The notes beneath the pieces were generated by a model. It had not been told where the DNA came from, did no database searches, and saw nothing but the letters and a program-made list of their open reading frames with translations. Position numbers and translations under genes: made by a program. This document shows positions 10,825-22,887 of a stretch of 64,000 nucleotides of DNA, piece by piece (within the stretch, counting starts at the first letter, position 1; each line of letters opens with the position of its first letter). Origin of the DNA: Sarocladium kiliense (Eukaryota; Ascomycota; Sordariomycetes; Hypocreales; Sarocladiaceae); the NCBI GenBank assembly GCA_030734395.1, contig JAUZTG010000039.1, positions 558,001 through 622,000 on the forward strand, read 5' to 3'.

Positions 10825-13800
10825 ATGGACAAGAGACAGTTGTTGCCCCCGCCCTATGATGCGCCCGCCTACCCCGGCCAACAGCGATCCCGCCGTCTGT
10901 TCATCCGCACCTTGATGCCTGTCCGGAGTCTTCTCACTCTCGTCCTCATCTTCCTGATTCTCTGTGTATGCTGCAAGATCTCCTTCTTCGACCAATCCGG
11001 CATTGATGGAGCTGTTGCCAGCACGCCGCGACTGCTGCAATTCCAAGAAGCAGTCGCTCAATGCCGAGCGCGGGATGCCTTCCCCTCGCGACCAGAGGCT
11101 GGTAAACGCGATGCCAATCCACGATGGAATCCGACGACTGGCCAGAACAGGACCGTCATCCTGCGCAATGCTCGTTTGTTCGATGGAGTCAAATGGCTGC
11201 CGGACAATGTCGATATTGTTCTCGCCAAGGGATTGATCACGGGTATCTCCAACGTCGAAGATAAGGTTGCGGCATCTGATGCAACGGAGTATGACATGCA
11301 CGGGCGATACGTGACCCCCGGGTTGGTAGACATGCATTCTCACCACCTGGTCGAGCTGTGGCCCCTGACAGAATCGACCAACGACGGCAATGAGATGCAC
11401 AAGACAACGCAGGAAATCACATCAATGTTGCGCATCATCGACTCCCTCAAAGCCTATGACAAAGCAGCCGAGATGATCTGCTCTGGCGGTGTCACCTCGT
11501 CCCTACTGATCCCCGGCTCCGCCAACATCATCGGTGGCGAGGGGACGGCTGTGAAGAATGCGCTTTTCTCTGGGGAGCATGGGGAGCCTGTTGCTGAGGA
11601 GATGCTTCTAGAGCACGGTGTCCCAGATGCAGAGCGGCGTCGCTACATGAAGATGGCGTTTGGCGAGAACCCGAAAACTGTCTGGGGCCACACTCGCATG
11701 GGTGTCTCTTGGTATCTGAGGAAGCATCTCGAAAAGGCCAGAATCATCAAGGAAAAGCAAGACGCCTACTGCAGTGAACTTGATGCAGCCTCAAGCGGTT
11801 GGAACGACCAAAGGCAAGCCTCGTGGATCTATAGGAATGGCCAGTTTCCACTCGATCTGGAATTGGAGTCCACAATTGCTCTTCTGCGTGGAAGGGTGAT
11901 TCTACAAAACCACAACTACGAGCCGCAGGATATGGAAGCAATGCTGCGTATCAGCAAGGAGTTTGGCTTCAGAGTCTGGGGTTTCCACCATGCGACTGAG
12001 GCGTGGCAGGTTCGCCATATGCTCAAAGAGAATGGAAACAACATCACAGCGGCAATTTTCGCAGAATTCAGTGGCTACAAGTGGGAGGCGTACTCACCCA
12101 ACCTCTACGCGGGCTATTTGCTCGACAAGGCCGGAGTACCCGTGGCTTATAAGTCTGATCATAGCATTGACTCGACGAATGCCAAATACCTGCTTGATCA
12201 GGCTGCGGTAGCTCACTCGTTCTTGTTACCTGAAGAGAAGGCTCTGCAGGCTGTCACGTCTATACCCGCCAGAGCGATTGATCTAGACTTCCGGATTGGC
12301 TATGCTCGGCCTGGGTATGATGCAGATATCGCCGTCTGGAACGATCATCCTCTCAGTCTTGGAGCGACCCCGCTGCAGGTGTTTATTGATGGCAGACCGC
12401 AACTTGATCAGGACAAGGTGAAGGAGAGTACAGGCGAGACATTCACCTCGAAACATCTTGTGATGGTTGGCGATGCACCGCGTGTGCGCTATGAGGCCGA
12501 CACAGCTGACAGAGAATCGATCTGCTCTCGGGCATCCAAAAAGGACCGCATCTTTGTGATCAAGGGAATAAAGAAAGCCTTCGTTAGCAACCACCCACAT
12601 CAAGCGGCAGATGTGGCAAAGCTGCCAGCCGGCACTACCATTCAGCTGGTCATTGCAGGAGGCAGCATTGTCTGTTTAGATTCCGACGAATCCTGTGATC
12701 AGAAGGTCGAGAGTATGCTCAAAACCGAAACTCCTGGTGAGATAGTGAAAATCCAGCTGAACGACGGCCATGTCACCCCTGGCTTGACGGCTTTGAGCGC
12801 TGGCCTGGGTATACGCGAGATCGCCACGCTGGACGATACAGGCGATGGAGAACCCAAGAACCAGAAACTCGATGACCCGGAAAGCGTGGCATTTGCAAAG
12901 TACGGCATCTGGCTTGATGGGAAGCAGTTCGCTCGTGCTCGCCTCGGCGGCGTGACGCGAGCTGTAACTCCTCCGACAGCAGCTTCGTCAGGCTTTGTCA
13001 ATGGTGTGAGTGTTGAGATTGGGACGAGTGGGAAACGAGGATTGTCGAGTGGTGGGATCATCAAAGGAGAGGTGGCTCTGCACCTTACGCTTGGTGAGGA
13101 GACGAAGAGTTCGGAAGGGTCTGTCAGCAATGGCATCAAGAACCTGCGGAAGATGCTGAAGGACGCGAAGGCAAAGTTCAACGGTACGGTGTATGAGGGT
13201 GTTGCTGAAGGCAAGACGCCCTTGCTTGTCTATTGCAATAACAAAGTAAGTCATAAAGCTGGAATCCCAGGCAACCCTTGGATGGGAAGGTCAGCTAACA
13301 GCAGCAGTACGACATGGAACAACTCGTCATGGTAAAGAAGGACTTTTCGGACGTCAAACTAGTCGTCGTCGGCGGCAAAGAGGCACCATACGTAAGTTTG
13401 ACTTGCCTATCTCCCCGCGCTAGGCGAAACTCTGGTGCTGAACCGAGACTCTAGGTCGCAGAGGAACTTGCAGCAGCGGACATTCCGGTCATCCTGACAC
13501 AGAATCGGGGCGGTCCGACTAACTTCAGGAGTAAAGACGCCGTTATCGGGCCACCGCTTACTCGAAGCGTTGCCAGCTACCTCAAAGAAGCTGGTGTTTT
13601 ATTTGCCATTGCAATCATTGATCAGGGTAAGATACTGTCAGACCAACTGCCGAAGAAATTGGACGCTGATACTTGAATTTTGTGTCCACAGACGCGATGA
13701 AGTCGGATTTCCGCATACATAACCTACTGCCTGAGGCAAGCTGGGCCGGTAGGTATGCTAACCTCACTGAGGATGAGGTAGTCAATCTGGTGACGATAAA

Positions 13801-13963
13801 CATGGAAAGGATCTTGAATCTCCAGACGAGCAAGGATCTTGTGATCTTTGAGGGGAACCCTTTGAACTATGGCGGGACTGTGGTGCTGTCTTTTGCATCG
13901 AATGATGAGACTGGTGAGCTTGAAATGGCTACCTGTTTCCCGAGGGAAGAGGATCTTGCGTAG
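10825..13963 (+). CDS. Membrane-anchored amidohydrolase-family protein
   Basis: Four exons: 10825-13245, 13308-13391, 13455-13626 and 13692-13963; introns of 62, 63 and 65 nt, all in frame; 982 aa. A short cytoplasmic N-terminus with a PPPYDAP motif precedes one hydrophobic segment at about 35-53, so it is likely a type II membrane protein with the enzyme part in the lumen or outside. The amidohydrolase fold is shown by RNARLFDGV, then GLVDMHSHH (about 167-174, the metal-binding HxH), a later GFHHATEAWQ, and YKSDHSID, where the Asp of the metal site is expected, followed by ARPGYDADIAVWNDHPL, the typical composite-domain strand. The C-terminal half is a second region with a repeated composite-domain look (PGLTALSAGLG). 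The substrate is unknown. Confidence 0.82.
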
Positions 13964-14347
13964 GGTATAGAGTTTCAGATACAGGGCTCATTGAATGCGA
14001 ACAGTTAAGAGAAGCTCATGGTTGCCAGAAATATCAAGTATTATCTGTTAGGCTGTTGAGCTCGCCTTCAAAACCAGGTTGCATTACCGGCCAAGAAGGC
14101 ATATCACAATTTTTGGATCGCTATAAATCTCACACTTCATGACGTCTTGGTTGACTTTCATAAAGAAGTTCTTAATTCAATGCCATAAATGCAGCTCCGC
14201 TCTGCGTTACATCTTGTGAAAACCCTGTGTTTCTCCGTGACAAGGAGACGTATACCATTTAGATATACCAACGTCAGTCCAGGAACCGATGGGTTATTGC
14301 ACCCCCCTTTCCCTTGTCGTAAGGCTTCGGCGGCCCATTCGAGTGTC
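13964..14347. other. Convergent intergenic region
   Basis: It lies between the 3' ends of the amidohydrolase and cupredoxin genes. Nothing else was recognised. Confidence 0.5.
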
Positions 14348-15043
14348 TTAAGCCAGAAGACTTCCAATGACCACGCCCAGAGCAAGGGCTCCAACCACGG
14401 AGCCACCAAGGCGTTGAGCAGCCCCATCCGAGTCTGTCGTCGTAGCCGCAGCCGCGCTCCCACTCTGAGTTGCAGTACCATCCGACTTTCCGGCGGTAGT
14501 CGAAGCCGAGTCTGAGGAAGAGGAGGAGGATCCAGCCTTGGAGCCGATGACGCCGCCAAAAGCCTTGGGTGGGGTCGTTGTCTTTCCGGTGTTGGCTGCG
14601 GCACTCTCGTAGGCGCTGAGCTTGTCGGATCCTTCGTTGATGACGCCTACCATGCCGGCTTGACAGTGGCCTGGGACACCGCAGTAGAAGAAGACGGGGT
14701 TGGTGTCGGTGATGTTAATGGAGAACCAGGTCTGTGATCACCCGGGATTAGCATCATGAGCAGAGGTGTATGGGGTGTGTGAGGGACTAACATCGTCGCC
14801 AGAGGGCAAGAATCCAGAGCCAAAGCCTCCACTAGAGGCAGGGGAACATGGCTTGCTGAAGTCTCCGGCATTGACGCTGTGTTGGGAGTCGAAGTGGAAC
14901 GCGACGATGTCGCCTTTGCTGGCCTTGATGTTGTTCGGCTCGAAGCTTAGACCGCCTTTGCCAACCTCGACCTTGATAGTCTCTGCCGAGGCCTGTGAGG
15001 CGGCGAGGACCAAGGCGAAGAGTTCTAGAAAGGAGTGTTGCAT
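14348..15043 (-). CDS. Secreted GPI-anchored cupredoxin-like protein
   Basis: Two exons, 15043-14792 and 14731-14348, with a 60-nt intron (GTTAGT...CACAG); 211 aa. A signal peptide at about 1-20 ends in ASA. A plastocyanin-like blue-copper domain follows: FEPNNIKASKGDIVAFHF, then QHSV (first His ligand), and FFYCGVPGHCQAGM, which supplies the Cys, His and Met ligands. After it comes a long Ser/Thr/Ala linker and a hydrophobic C-terminal segment typical of a GPI-anchor signal. Such proteins are common, poorly characterised cell-surface proteins of filamentous fungi. The ATG at 15043 was chosen because the signal peptide begins there. Confidence 0.88.
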
Positions 15044-16811
15044 TTTTGGAGGATTGTTGGTTTCTGTGCGAGGATTGGGTCTGAATGAGACAACCCTCCG
15101 TCTACACGGCACATCTCGACTACTTATACACGGTCTGCAGTCATGCTCGTGTCATTGCACAGCCGCACGCGTCTCAGCCAGAAAGTCAATCCTCACTTTC
15201 TCTCACACGTAATGCTGAGGAAGACAACCCATAGTGTCGAAACCTGCCCCCGTTCTCACGATTTTTGGCGTCAGGAAGGCCTCCGAGCCGTGGACGCTAA
15301 GCTTAAGACAGCCGAGACCAGCGAGAGATGACCTGAGAGCTAAGCTTCGAGGCTGCCCAGCTGTCAGCCACGATACATACCTAGTTGTACTAGTTTCGTC
15401 TGGGGGGCCAGGTTGTATGTGTATCCGAAAGCATGGCGGCCGCCTTGACACCGGGTATCCCACATGGAGGCCGGTAGCTTAGACCGGCTAGCGGGGGGAC
15501 CGGACCATCTGACGGTGGATGGGGGCGGAGGAACTCGATGCACACCGGTCGGCACATCAATCGGCCCGCGCGGCAAAGATGTTGTCTCATGGGCAGGTAT
15601 GTTTGAAACGGGGTCCCTGTGGTTGGGGACGTTTGAGTCGATGGTGCTGGATGATACTGGAAGCTGTTCCTGCATACGGGGGGACGGAAGAGCGGCAATG
15701 GGGGATGGTCGCATGTCATAGGACGAAACAACGTGTCGGGTACATGATTCCCCAGGTATGCGCACAGACTCAGGACTAGCTAGCCTATGGTGGAAGATGC
15801 CTTTCTCTATGTTTCAGGGCTGCATGTTCCGCGAGAGTCGTGTAAGTGCATGAAACGACATAGCTGCAACTATAGGAGAACACTGGCGTTTCCGAGCTTG
15901 TTCGTCGGATCTAGTTGCCGTGCTGAATCCCTCGGACTGCACTCATCCAATGAATTAGTCTCAGGTGGACTGAAAATAGTTTCCTCTCGTCTCAACAAGT
16001 GGCTGTGCAAGCCACGGCCTGGGAGTGGCTTACAGAGCAGAGCGTTGTCACCCCGTAGCAGGGGTCACTAAGCTTTGGACTAACACAGATGTGGGCAAAT
16101 ACTCAATAGCAAATATAGCACGAGTTGACAGGCCTGATGGGGAAAAAGCGGGCTGAGACCTGTCCTCGGCAATTTGCAGAGCCGGGCGGAACAGTTCAGG
16201 TTGTTTCATTCATTATGTGACCCGTTGCTGGCCAGCCCGTTTTAGTCGACGTCAGCATGATGCCCGGCCAGAACGGCATTGCTTTCTTTTTAGAGCAGAA
16301 GAGGAAATCTAGGAGATCTATTCTGGGCAGCTTATGACCTCCGAAACAGACAGTAATCAGAATCTATACCAGATATGTGAAGTCAAGTGCACACAAGCGC
16401 GGTACCTGATGGAGTACAATCGAGCACAAATGTGAGTCGTGTAGAACCACGAAACGCAAAGCTGATACAGCTATGGAAAAAGTTCAGACCATAAGAGAGC
16501 TCTCAAAAAAGCTGACGTCTTGAGAGGACGTGGACTTCCGAAACCGTCGACTACGATACACTATCGGCTCTTAGCCGTGTAAGAGACATAGGCAGGATCT
16601 TGAAACGTGTAGATTGCTTCAGAGACTCAACCCTCCTGTTCAATAGGTGCACCTATTTGGTAACTGGAAGATTCTTGTGCTTTGGCTTGATCGATAAGAG
16701 TATATTCTATTGTGCGAGTTTCAATTGAGAGTAGGTCAGCTACTAATATCTCAAGCCACAAGTCAATCCTTGTGTATCTGGGCCGTGGATTCTAAGAGGG
16801 ATAGCTCAAGT
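15044..16811. other. Long intergenic region, no gene recognised
   Basis: Overlapping GC-rich open frames at 15.4-15.8 kb exist on both strands, but none resembles a known protein or shows splice structure. No tRNA-like cloverleaf sequence was noticed. Confidence 0.45.
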
Positions 16812-17399
16812 CTATTGTATGGACTTCAGTTCTGGGCAAACATCGAGAATATGCTGATATATCTTGCGCGCGGCAGCCTCAGCATCCAGCTCTGTGAGAT
16901 CCAATTCTAAGTGAAAAGGATTCTCCGCTGGCCACTGGTAGATCACCTCACTTTCCCGGATCTGCACCACCAGCTCTGCATCGGTCAGCTTGCCATGCAT
17001 GCCGCGTTCAGAGGAAGTCAAGCGACGAAGGTTCTCCGCCGTGCCGCATGTAGCATGAACAGGTACGAGGGTGCAGCCACGGCTCGCAGCCAAGGCTTCA
17101 TACTCGTCCATGACACCGCTGCCGATCTCATCATCTGACTGGAAGTCTGTGAAGACGTAGATCGAGTCGAAGGTGTCGCGAGATGTTGCCAGAGTGTTAA
17201 AGACTGCTGTGCGAATAGCGCGACGGAGATGCTGGTAGTCGGGGCTGTGGCGTGGTAAGACGGCGCCGGCTGGGTCGATGAGGAGGTGGTTGTGGATGAG
17301 TTTGGCGTTGTATGGTGCGAGAAGGGTGGTGAGGTGGCGGGCGATGGTCAGCTTGCCTATGCCAGGGAAGCCGTTGATGTGGATGATGGGGAGCGGCAT
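16812..17399 (-). CDS. Small P-loop NTPase (nucleoside/antibiotic-kinase-like)
   Basis: Single exon of 195 aa. The N-terminal strand PIIHINGFPGIGKLTIARHL carries a Walker A loop (residues 10-16, with Thr at 18). An HNHLLIDPAG segment and VFTDFQSDDE follow, and a regular alpha/beta pattern continues to the end. This fits the compact AAA_33/chloramphenicol-phosphotransferase-like kinases found widely in fungi and bacteria. No other domain or signal peptide is present. The phosphate acceptor cannot be told from the sequence. Confidence 0.72.
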   Translation of the reverse strand: MPLPIIHINGFPGIGKLTIARHLTTLLAPYNAKLIHNHLLIDPAGAVLPRHSPDYQHLRRAIRTAVFNTLATSRDTFDSIYVFTDFQSDDEIGSGVMDEYEALAASRGCTLVPVHATCGTAENLRRLTSSERGMHGKLTDAELVVQIRESEVIYQWPAENPFHLELDLTELDAEAAARKIYQHILDVCPELKSIQ

Positions 17400-18780
17400 T
17401 GTGTAGTGCTGAGGTTGTTGATTCGTTGCTTGATGATGGAGGGGGGTGAACTACCGGTGATGCAGACACCTTTGGGAGTTCTTTGGCAAATTTCTGTTGC
17501 TGGTTTGAGCCTTCGGAGACGCATGCCACGAGCTTCTGCACCACTGGTCATGTCAAATCATAGAAACCTTTGCGTGGTGATGGTTCAAGGAGTGGTTGCC
17601 CTGCTCTCCCTGGCTGCACTTTGGAGGTGTGGTGTCAAGTAGCGGTTCGATATCTACTTGATCTGCGGTAATTGAGCGGCAATGGGAGAGGGTAAAAGAG
17701 TTGAAAGGAAGGGAAGAAAGGGTTAGAAAAAGAATGAGACAAGCTTCGACCTTCAAATGGTGTCTGTAGGAAGGTAGACTCATACCAGAGAAGGCGTGAG
17801 TCACTGACTTGAGGTCTTACTCTTCCCTACCTCAATGGTCACCCCCGACAGATCTTACCGTCCAAATCCGTTGCTAACGTGGAACCTGAGCTGTCGCTGC
17901 TCTACCCTGAGCGTACCCTGAGCATAATGGTGATCTAGGGTGATCGGAGCCTGAGCTAAATGCTAGGCGTTGTTTCAAGCCCTTGCTCAGGCAACACCAC
18001 ACAGTTGCTGGTACGGAGTGCACACTGTGTGCCAGCGCCTAGTCACTCCGCCTAGCCCCGGGCAGCGGCCCCAGGCTCTAGGTATACGCAGAAAGGCATA
18101 GTAGTGCTGCCGGAGGAAGGCGTGAGATGACTGGCAACGTATTATATACTAGATCTAGCACGTTAAGTACTCGAATGGCGGAGAGTGTGGTCCCAGCCCA
18201 CGGGCATACAACTACAAAAGTCTTATGACTTAAGCTCTTAGGAGACAGCATGGTGATGTAATAAATTTGATAGAATGCATGGCCCAGAATCTGAGCAAGA
18301 ACTTGCTGGGCAGAGAAGAGTAGTAGTATAAAGGGAATGTAAAACGAGTGTTCTTGATGCAGAGAGCGTAGATTGGTAGAGAGAAACGGCTTAGGAATGG
18401 ACCGCCTCCCGTTGACCCTTATATAGGCTTCTTAACACCTGGTACATTCTCCTCTTTTCTGATCAGCCCGCGATCAGCTCGAACTACAGACACGTGTAAG
18501 AAGGCAGCGCTAAGTTTCCTTTCATTTCAACTAAAATGAAGAGCAGGCCCAATGACGTGTCAGGGCTGGCAACGGACACAAGGTCAGCATGGCGGTTAAG
18601 GTGGGGCCACGTCTCCAAACTGGCCTCGACAAGAGCACAAGTATGACTACTCTTCTGTCTGCTTCAGATAAATCCTGGATATGCTCTTCTCTTCCTCGTC
18701 TGGTTTAAAGAGGGCGGCTTTATCTCTTGCGAAGGCTGCTGGTGCTTATTCTGCTGATTTAATGATAATAAGCTAAGATC
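17400..18780. other. Gene-free DNA, possible repeat remnants
   Basis: No gene was recognised. The 17.88-17.97 kb part shares short ordered blocks with 31.84-31.91 kb. At 18417-18428 the minus strand reads GCCTATATAAGG followed by a pyrimidine-rich tract, which looks like a promoter, possibly of a long terminal repeat. Confidence 0.4.
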
Positions 18781-18954
18781 TGATGTCTTTAGGTTCGTGT
18801 CTACATCCCTACCCTAATTTATATAATTATTTATATTTATATTTCTAAACTAGCTATTAAAATATTTATATAATAGACTATAGATTAAATGAAGTCAGGT
18901 AGGGTAATAAGAGCTATATTTATCACAAACTTAATACTTAAAAGTCGTAGAGAA
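18781..18954. other. AT-rich patch
   Basis: Dominated by TTATATTTAT-like runs, abruptly different from the GC-rich sequence that follows at 18955. The composition resembles RIP-mutated repeat DNA. Confidence 0.5.
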
Positions 18955-19437
18955 AGGCCGCACAGGAGCCGCAGGTGCAGTCTTATAGCGGCGGGGGAGC
19001 TGCGGAGGAGCACCGGCGGACTGGCCTTGGCCGGATAAGCGCGGGCTCGCCGCTCACACGCTCCGGGCGCCGGCAGGCCAAACCACGGCGGCGCGGCGCA
19101 GCTTCAGAGGAGCAGCAGAGGCGGCGACGGCCGTAACGACTCGGGCAAACTCCCATCCACCACCTCGGAGGCGCAACGGAGGCGCAGCGCAGACGCTGAT
19201 ATTCTTCTTCCCTATATTCCTTATTCTCCTATCTTTACTCCTCTCCTTTATCCTACGTATAGGATAAGTCTAGCCATCACGCCAGTTTTCACAGCACCGA
19301 ATCCCCAGGGGACGCTGCGATGCCATAGCGGCCACGCATATACCGCGCACGGGGTTTTCATCCTATTTCATAAGGTTTTCCCCCGAGCTACTACAGATAG
19401 AGGCACCGCCCACCCTATAGGGGGTCAGCGGAGTATA
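18955..19437. mobile_element. GC-rich block, possible 3' part of a non-LTR element
   Basis: A strongly GC-rich stretch (18955-19195) sits between AT-rich DNA and runs into a segment ending GGGGTCAGCGGAGTATAAT directly before an (AAAT)n tail. A unique segment followed by a simple A-rich tail is the layout of LINE/SINE 3' ends. No reverse-transcriptase frame is visible, so this is inference from layout only. Confidence 0.3.
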
Positions 19438-19441
19438 ATAA

Positions 19442-19484
<43 letters not shown>

Positions 19485-19487
19485 ATA
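19438..19487 (+). repeat. (AAAT)n microsatellite
   Basis: About twelve uninterrupted copies of the tetranucleotide, directly readable. Confidence 0.95.
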
Positions 19488-19870
19488 TTAAAATAAATTA
19501 TTTAATAATATTAATTATCTTAAATTGATAAAAGTCCTTAAATAAAATAAAAAAGTTAATTATAAGAAATCATATTTAAAATAATCAATAATAGAAAATA
19601 TATAAAATTAAGTAACTATATTATAATTTTATATAAATATATTAAATAATATTATTAAAATACTTTTAGAGAGTATTATAAGTAATATCAATAAGTATTA
19701 ATTTATAATTTTTATTTAAATTTTCTTGTTAGGTTTATAAATATAATAAACTAAAATAAATATTAAGACTAAAGCTAAGCTTATTTTTAACAGCGAGTAT
19801 ACTTTTATTATTTTATAGCTTCTTAAATCTTTACTAGAATATTCCTCATCTTTTGATTATAAGGTGCTAT
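19488..19870. repeat. AT-rich, RIP-like block
   Basis: Nearly all A and T with many TA steps and no coding frames. This is the composition expected for an old repeat mutated by RIP. The parent element cannot be recognised. Confidence 0.5.
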
Positions 19871-20953
19871 TCACGAAGCTTCTTTACTAGTAGGCTCCTA
19901 GAGTAATCTCTCGCTATGAGAGTCGCTATACAGGGTAGGGGCCGGGGAGAGCGAGAGGTCAGAAGACCCTTCGTTATTCTAAGTAAAAACAGTGCTTAGA
20001 TACCTAAGCTGGTCAGGTTGTGCTGATACCGTCATGTGAAAGCCTAGATTTATCTAACAAGTCTAAATTCTATTCTTTAAATGACTTGAAGGAGATGAGG
20101 TAACTAGAGGTGCAGTAATTTAACACACCAGACGCCCCACAGCAGATCTATCTCAGAAAGCGATCAAAGAGTCATTATTGGCCTTTTCTCCTTGAGTCCT
20201 CTTTCGTTCTATAAAGGATCGATGACATAGGCTCAACCTCACAATGCCAGGAATAAAGGGCGGGTCATGTCCTTCGTGATACATCTAGACCAAAGGTTTA
20301 TCCCTTGCCTCCAAGTCCATGTCCTCCTCTTACCTATACACACAGTTTAATATCGCAGTGTGAAGCACCACAGCCCGACTCCACCACGAAACTAGACATC
20401 TAAACCTATTCGGGTATTTGACCGAACAACGTCCCTTCGTCGGTAGCCTCGGTTACCCCGGAAGGCCAACTTCAATTAATCTTTAGACAGGAGATGTAAA
20501 CACTTTCCTATCCTTGCTATAGTGCCAATCGGTGCTTTTTGTGCCGAACCTAGTGGCTGGGTAGAACCCCCAACAGGCTAGAGAAAGCTGTCCCGTCGTG
20601 CTGTATTGCTGTATTAGTATAAGGTACGATAGATACTATCTTTGGAAACAGTGCTGAATGAATGCGTACATGAGGATTTATTCTGAAGATTCTTATCCGC
20701 CATTAGATTCATCAGTAGTATGACAGATTCCAGACTGCTTCAAAGAATGCGAAGCAAAGTCTTATCAAAATAATAAACTAAACTTTGGCCTTGCTGATAA
20801 ACTGAATAGGATGGATCAGACTACCTACTGGTGATCTCGGAGTCTACATAGACGACGTTCTCCGCACTCTGATAAGCCGCTCGTAACCGACTTACGCAAC
20901 CGCCAAGACTTCGGCAATCCGATTGGAACAAACTTGAGTTCTTGTGCTGTCAA
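19871..20953. other. Gene-free flank of the alpha-galactosidase gene
   Basis: The composition returns to normal. No gene or RNA was recognised. Confidence 0.45.
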
Positions 20954-22887
20954 TTATACCCCCTCGATCAGAGCGAAGCCAACCAATTCCGGCGCAAAAC
21001 CAATCAGACCGTCCAGGGCTCTGAACTCCACTGTGTTACTGCCTGCTTTGAAACCGTGGACCTCGAGCGCCAGTCGACTGGACTCGAACCAGTTACCGCC
21101 GGAGATGGGAAGGGCCCAGCGCTGGGGTTCGCCAAAGTTGACAGAAATGGTAACGTTTCGGCTGCTTGTACCCTGCGGTCTTTGCCACGAAGTCTCCCAC
21201 GCAATATCGTAGTTGACAAAGTCAAGCTCGAGAAGCTTGGTACCGTTTGTCTGTGTGAAAACATGGTCAAAGGTGACGGCAGCGTTAGTGGGTCCGATGC
21301 CAATGTTGGCAACCTTTGAGCCGGCGGGGAGACATTGGCCTATCGTGCATTGAACTGAAGTCGCGTTTCCGAACAAGGTCGCGTTCGATGCGATGTGGTA
21401 GCTAGAGACACTGTGCTGCCGCCTCGCGACCTTTAAGTCTGACAGAACCAGGAGCCTGGTCTCGTGACCTTCAAGGTTCGTTTTATAGGGACCAGTCAAC
21501 CGACCAATATCCCGGTGCGCCCAAACGTCGCGCGCTCGCGCGGATGCAATTCGCAGAACTTCCTCTAGGTTTACAGTGACAACTTGAGTGGTGTTCATCC
21601 AGTTAGTGATACCGAATACCATTCGTCCACTGGATAGCTCCCCTGCGTAAATATCGTAGCCCTCCTCGCTGTACCGCCGTATAAGCCTTGCCGATTTTCC
21701 CAAAGAGTCTTGGTTGATGGCAATGACTTCCTTGTTCGTGACGACTTGGAAGGAACTTTGCGGCATATGCTCTGACATTGAGTTGCCCAAAATAAGGGGA
21801 GATTTGAAAATTGACCAGAGGCTGAAGTGCGTGCGTTCCTCCTGTTCCGAAAGAGCACCCAATCCAACACTTTCTTGCGTCAGAACCTTATTTGATTTCT
21901 AGTCTCGATCTCGCAGAAACTTACATGAGCATATCCAAATCCGGATAGGCGCCGGGTGCGGCGTGTCTGGCGAACGGAATGGCTTGGTTGACAATTCGCC
22001 AGATGCTACCCCAGTTGTGGTAAATGTCGACGCTTATACGCCATGAGTTGGCAATTGGTGCAGCCCTGGCAACGAAGTTAGTAAGTGATCGTAAACGACT
22101 GGCATCGAGAGAAGTCGCCCGTTTGCGCGCTGGAAATCGAAAGGCATTGCGAAGTAAAACACGCACCAACTACCAATGTCATAGCCAACACCCCACTGGC
22201 AGAGCTGATAAAGGATGTCTCTGTTCACCTCGGCGATCGCCTCGCCCATAACACGAAAACGTTCCGGTGATTTAGATTCACTCCCGTAGAAGTCAGCGGC
22301 GACGGTGGTATTCGGAGTGTTGTAGCAGTTGTCGTACCTGAGAGCACGAGTCAGCACCTATGGGAGATGACGAACTATGCATGCCTACTTGAGCGCATCA
22401 GCACCCCAATTGGCGAACGCTTGAGCATCGACCCTCTCGAAGCCTGTAGTTGTCAGCCAAATGTCACATTTGCGCTTTTGTCGCGCGGCTCACCGAGTGA
22501 CCCCTGGTATTGATTCCCGCCAAGGCACTGCCAGTACCCTCCACCTGAATATACGCCGAATTTCACTCCAATGTCATGGAGCTTGTCACCTAAGCCCTTC
22601 CCACCGCTGGGGAAGCGAGTTGTGTTCCACTCCAAGGCTCCAGTCTCGTCTCGGCGCCCGTTATACCACCCGCAATCAGGGGTGACGTATTCATACCCCA
22701 GTTCGAACAGTCCTGACTCAACTAGACCCTTAGCGTTAGCAAGGATGATGTCTTCGTCGATCTCGCAGGCGTGATTGTTGTAGCTGTTCCAGCCCATCTG
22801 CGGAGCAGGAGTTTTCAGGCTACCTGCGATGCTACGGCTCGCAAGGGCCAAAGTCGTTAGCAGCTCGGCATGCCTCAAGACAACCAT
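20954..22887 (-). CDS. Secreted GH27 alpha-galactosidase
   Basis: Five exons: 22887-22494, 22443-22389, 22337-22167, 22065-21925 and 21869-20954; introns of 50, 51, 101 and 55 nt, all in frame; 558 aa. It hydrolyses terminal alpha-galactosyl residues, for example in galactomannan or pectin side chains, outside the cell. An N-terminal signal peptide is followed by PQMGWNSYNNHAC, YVTPDCGWY, FGVYSGGGYWQC, then LKYDNCYNTPN (nucleophile Asp about 152), DIGSW, NSWRIS, and DLDML (acid/base Asp about 249/251), then the short GH27 beta-sandwich. The last 150 residues form an extra module with an NVTISVNFGEPQRW pattern, as in larger fungal GH27 enzymes. The ATG at 22887 was used because the longer frame begins with TTG. 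Confidence 0.9.

Noticed and set aside
15403..15765. Overlapping proline-rich frames on both strands
   Set aside because: These are open because of GC-rich composition; no domain or splice evidence.
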